Below are positions 4,136-5,767 of a DNA stretch of 5,767 bases, in pieces (the stretch's first letter is position 1; each line of letters starts with the position of its first letter). The notes beneath the pieces were generated by a model. The model was not told where the DNA came from. It searched no databases and saw only the letters and a program-made list of their open reading frames with translations. The stretch comes from a halophilic archaeon J07HX64 (GTDB lineage: Archaea; Halobacteriota; Halobacteria; Halobacteriales; Haloarculaceae), in the NCBI GenBank assembly GCA_000416085.1, contig KE356579.1:1877432-1883198 (forward strand). Direction: 5' to 3'. A program made the translations under genes and the position numbers.

Positions 4136-5532
4136 CACTGCCAGACGTCACTCGAGCAGTCGCCGTCGGGCCAGCGGATCTCGTGGGCCCGGGCCGGTCC
4201 CTCGGGCAGGTCACCGAAGTCCACGAGAAAGTCCTCGTCGAGACTCAGGGTTCCCTCCCGCGGGTCGACATCCGCCTTCAGCATGACCGACCCCTTCTCG
4301 GACTCCTCGGGAAAGAACTGGTTGTCCCACGAGGAGAAAAGCGAGGTGGTCCAGTAGAGCCGCTCGCCGTCGAGCGAGAGCTGGAGCATCTGTGGTCCGG
4401 CGACGATATCGCGGCCGTTTAGCTGCTGGCGGTCCCCAAAGTAACCGCCGATAGAGAGCGAGTCGACCCGACGCGGGTTCGCCGGGTCCGAGATGTCGTA
4501 CATCCAGACCTCGCCGTGGAGCCAGTTCGACCCGAACAGGTAACGGTCGTCCATCGAAACCAGGATGTCCGTGATCAGCGGCGGCACGGGCATGTCCCAG
4601 CCCTCGAGTTCGCGGGCCTCGAAGTCGATCGCCTTCTCTGCCTCCCACTGGTTGCCGTTCTGCCAGAAGTGGAAGATGTTCGAGGAGAGAGCGGCGCCGA
4701 CGAACCCGTGTGATCCCTCGGGGGAGTGCTGGAATCGCACCTCCAGGGGTATCTGACCCTCCTCACCGAGGTCGATACTCTGCTCGACGACACCCTCCTC
4801 CCAGTCCCAGAAGTGAAGCGACCGGCCGTAGTTGCCCTCTGCGACGTCCTCGGGGTCGAACCCGGGGTAGTAGGTCTGGGGGGCGGCCCACTCCGTCGAA
4901 ACCATCACGTCGTGACGGGGCTGGTACCAGAAGTCGTAGTTCATGTCGATCTCGCCCGGCGGGTCCCACTGGCCCTGGATCTCGAAGTTGTCGTCGAGTT
5001 CGAGGAACCCACCGGGGAGTTCGCCGTCGGCGTCCCCGAGCATCGAGATCAGGATCTCCCCGTCAGGGATGCAGTGAACCGTGTGTGGCGCCGAGAGGTC
5101 GTGCTCGAACACCTCCTCGGGTTCGATCACCTTTGTTATCTCCGGGTCCCGGCGGTCTTTCGTGTCGACGATGTGAATCCGCGAGGACCGCTGTCCGGGA
5201 ACGACCATGTGTCGACGCTCCAGACCGCCGATGTGACACGACGAGGAGCAGGCGTTCCACCCGAAGTGGTGGAGTTCGTCGCCTTTGTTCGGCATCTGAA
5301 CACGCTCGACTATCTCACCGTACGTGCCCGACTCGGGGTCGACGTCGACGACCGCAATGAAGTCGGGTGCGTCGACGTCCTGTCCGGCGTGCAGACCCAT
5401 CACGTAGGCAGTCTGCTCCTGGTCGGCCTGCTCGATGGCCGCCTGCGGTGTCGCGTATCCCGGTCCATCGGTGCTGTGGCTGTGGTCGTGGTGCTCGTGT
5501 GCGCCGGTGTCTGGTTGCTCTGCGTCGCTCAT
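4135..5532 (-). CDS. Selenium-binding protein (SELENBP1/SBP56 family), probable methanethiol oxidase
   Basis: The 465-residue protein matches the SELENBP1/SBP56 family along its whole length. Characterised members (human SELENBP1, bacterial MtoX) oxidise methanethiol to formaldehyde, H2S and H2O2. Family signatures are KGDELHHFGWNACSSSC (83-99), RSSRIHIVDT (115-124), SAPHTVHCIPDG (147-158), MNYDFWYQPRHDVMVSTEWA (197-216), later ITDILVSMDDRYLFGSNWLHG and QMLQLSLDGERLYWTTSLFSSWD, and the C-terminal AHEIRWPDGDCSSDVW (449-464). His88, His89, His150, His153 and His450 are the conserved histidines that could bind metal. The Cys pair is C-x3-C, where the human protein has CSSC. Residues 12-19 are His-rich (HEHHDHSH). 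No signal peptide or Tat motif is visible, so it is probably cytoplasmic. An ATG at 5634 would add 34 residues. I prefer 5532 because conserved sequence starts soon after it and a TATA-like box lies 26 bases upstream. The stop overlaps the ferredoxin start. Methanethiol as substrate is inferred from the family. Confidence 0.93.
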   Translation of the reverse strand: MSDAEQPDTGAHEHHDHSHSTDGPGYATPQAAIEQADQEQTAYVMGLHAGQDVDAPDFIAVVDVDPESGTYGEIVERVQMPNKGDELHHFGWNACSSSCHIGGLERRHMVVPGQRSSRIHIVDTKDRRDPEITKVIEPEEVFEHDLSAPHTVHCIPDGEILISMLGDADGELPGGFLELDDNFEIQGQWDPPGEIDMNYDFWYQPRHDVMVSTEWAAPQTYYPGFDPEDVAEGNYGRSLHFWDWEEGVVEQSIDLGEEGQIPLEVRFQHSPEGSHGFVGAALSSNIFHFWQNGNQWEAEKAIDFEARELEGWDMPVPPLITDILVSMDDRYLFGSNWLHGEVWMYDISDPANPRRVDSLSIGGYFGDRQQLNGRDIVAGPQMLQLSLDGERLYWTTSLFSSWDNQFFPEESEKGSVMLKADVDPREGTLSLDEDFLVDFGDLPEGPARAHEIRWPDGDCSSDVWQ

Positions 5533-5553
5533 ACACTCGGTTTCAGGACCGCC

Positions 5554-5562
5554 ATAGTAGTA
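5554..5562 (-). promoter_or_regulatory. Candidate TATA box for the selenium-binding protein/ferredoxin operon
   Basis: The minus strand reads TACTACTAT here, an AT-rich block in GC-rich surroundings, centred 26 bases before the ATG at 5532. This fits a leaderless transcript starting at that codon and supports it over the upstream in-frame ATGs at 5634 and 5584. Confidence 0.5.
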
Positions 5563-5689
5563 CTTGGCCGCATTCCGGTCAGCCATACCGCTATGTGTGA
5601 CACACCGGGGCGAGGGTTCGGCAGCCCCGTCCACCGCTTTACCGGGGAGTGGTTCTCACCGCCACCGCCCTCCCGGGGGGTCTCTCGCC

Positions 5690-5767
5690 TCACTCGGCCA
5701 GGTTCCGGGCGGCCAGGACCCGACGTGGATCTGTCGAACCCTCCCTCCAGTGGGTCCTCCCCGGTTC
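5690..5767 (-). CDS. Possible C-terminal end of an unidentified gene running in from the right edge
   Basis: On the minus strand, the frame from the right edge is open for 25 codons to a TGA at 5692-5690 and ends RRVLAARNLAE, which reads like a plausible helical C-terminus. No family is recognisable from so few residues, and a 25-codon open frame in DNA this GC-rich is weak evidence. The 157 bases between this stop and the selenium-binding protein ATG hold that gene's promoter and nothing else I can identify. Confidence 0.3.
   Translation of the reverse strand, partial: EPGRTHWREGSTDPRRVLAARNLAE

Noticed and set aside
4710..5360. 216-residue plus-strand ORF opposite the selenium-binding protein gene.
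   Set aside because: It is Arg/Ser/Pro-rich antisense translation of a well-supported gene, a common artefact in haloarchaeal DNA.
5533..5634. 34-residue N-terminal extension of the selenium-binding protein from ATG 5634.
   Set aside because: The extension does not resemble the family N-terminus, and the TATA-like box at 5554-5562 lies inside it at the right distance for the ATG at 5532.
5593..5767. Plus-strand frame open from ATG 5593 to the right edge.
   Set aside because: The translation is Pro/Ser/Gly/Arg-rich low complexity (runs such as PPPPSRG), typical of a chance open frame in GC-rich DNA, and no family is recognisable.
1..5767. CRISPR arrays, tRNA or rRNA genes, insertion sequences, integrases.
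   Set aside because: No regularly spaced repeats, tRNA-like cloverleaf, conserved rRNA sequence or transposase motif was seen on either strand.

Overview
The window looks like chromosomal DNA from a haloarchaeon (class Halobacteria). It is GC-rich, the predicted proteins are strongly acidic (Asp/Glu-rich), start codons sit about 27 bases downstream of TATA-like boxes (leaderless style), and the gene families read like haloarchaeal versions. The genus cannot be told from the sequence.

Layout, left to right. Positions 3-461 (+) are the C-terminal end of an FAD-dependent amine-oxidase/phytoene-desaturase-like oxidoreductase. Positions 546-659 (+) hold a 37-codon ORF that I read as an internally deleted cobalamin-binding (small) subunit of methylmalonyl-CoA mutase. 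Both ends of the subunit remain but the core, including the B12-binding DxHxxG motif, is gone. It overlaps by ATGA the intact MeaB/ArgK-type GTPase gene at 656-1678 (+). A short convergent intergenic stretch, 1679-1784, carries an imperfect 51-base-period tandem repeat. Positions 1785-2843 (-) encode a sodium/calcium exchanger-family membrane protein. A 29-codon small ORF (2840-2929, -) lies just upstream of it and overlaps its start by ATGA. The divergent intergenic region 2930-3102 contains candidate promoters in both directions and an operator-like palindrome. Positions 3103-3768 (+) encode a nitroreductase-family flavoprotein. After a convergent gap with a hairpin and T-run come two overlapping minus-strand genes: a SELENBP1/methanethiol-oxidase-type selenium-binding protein (4135-5532) followed by a plant-type [2Fe-2S] ferredoxin (3821-4135). 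The right edge (5690-5767, -) may hold the last 25 codons of another gene.

How the genes relate. The MeaB locus is the chaperone part of a methylmalonyl-CoA mutase system whose B12 subunit appears broken here, so either a full copy exists elsewhere or the pathway is decaying. The selenium-binding protein and ferredoxin share overlapping stop/start codons and are probably one operon, suggesting a redox partnership in C1/sulfur (methanethiol) metabolism. The exchanger and the nitroreductase are divergent neighbours with no clear functional link. The two most notable observations are the deleted B12 subunit still coupled to meaB and the ferredoxin coupled to the methanethiol-oxidase-like gene.
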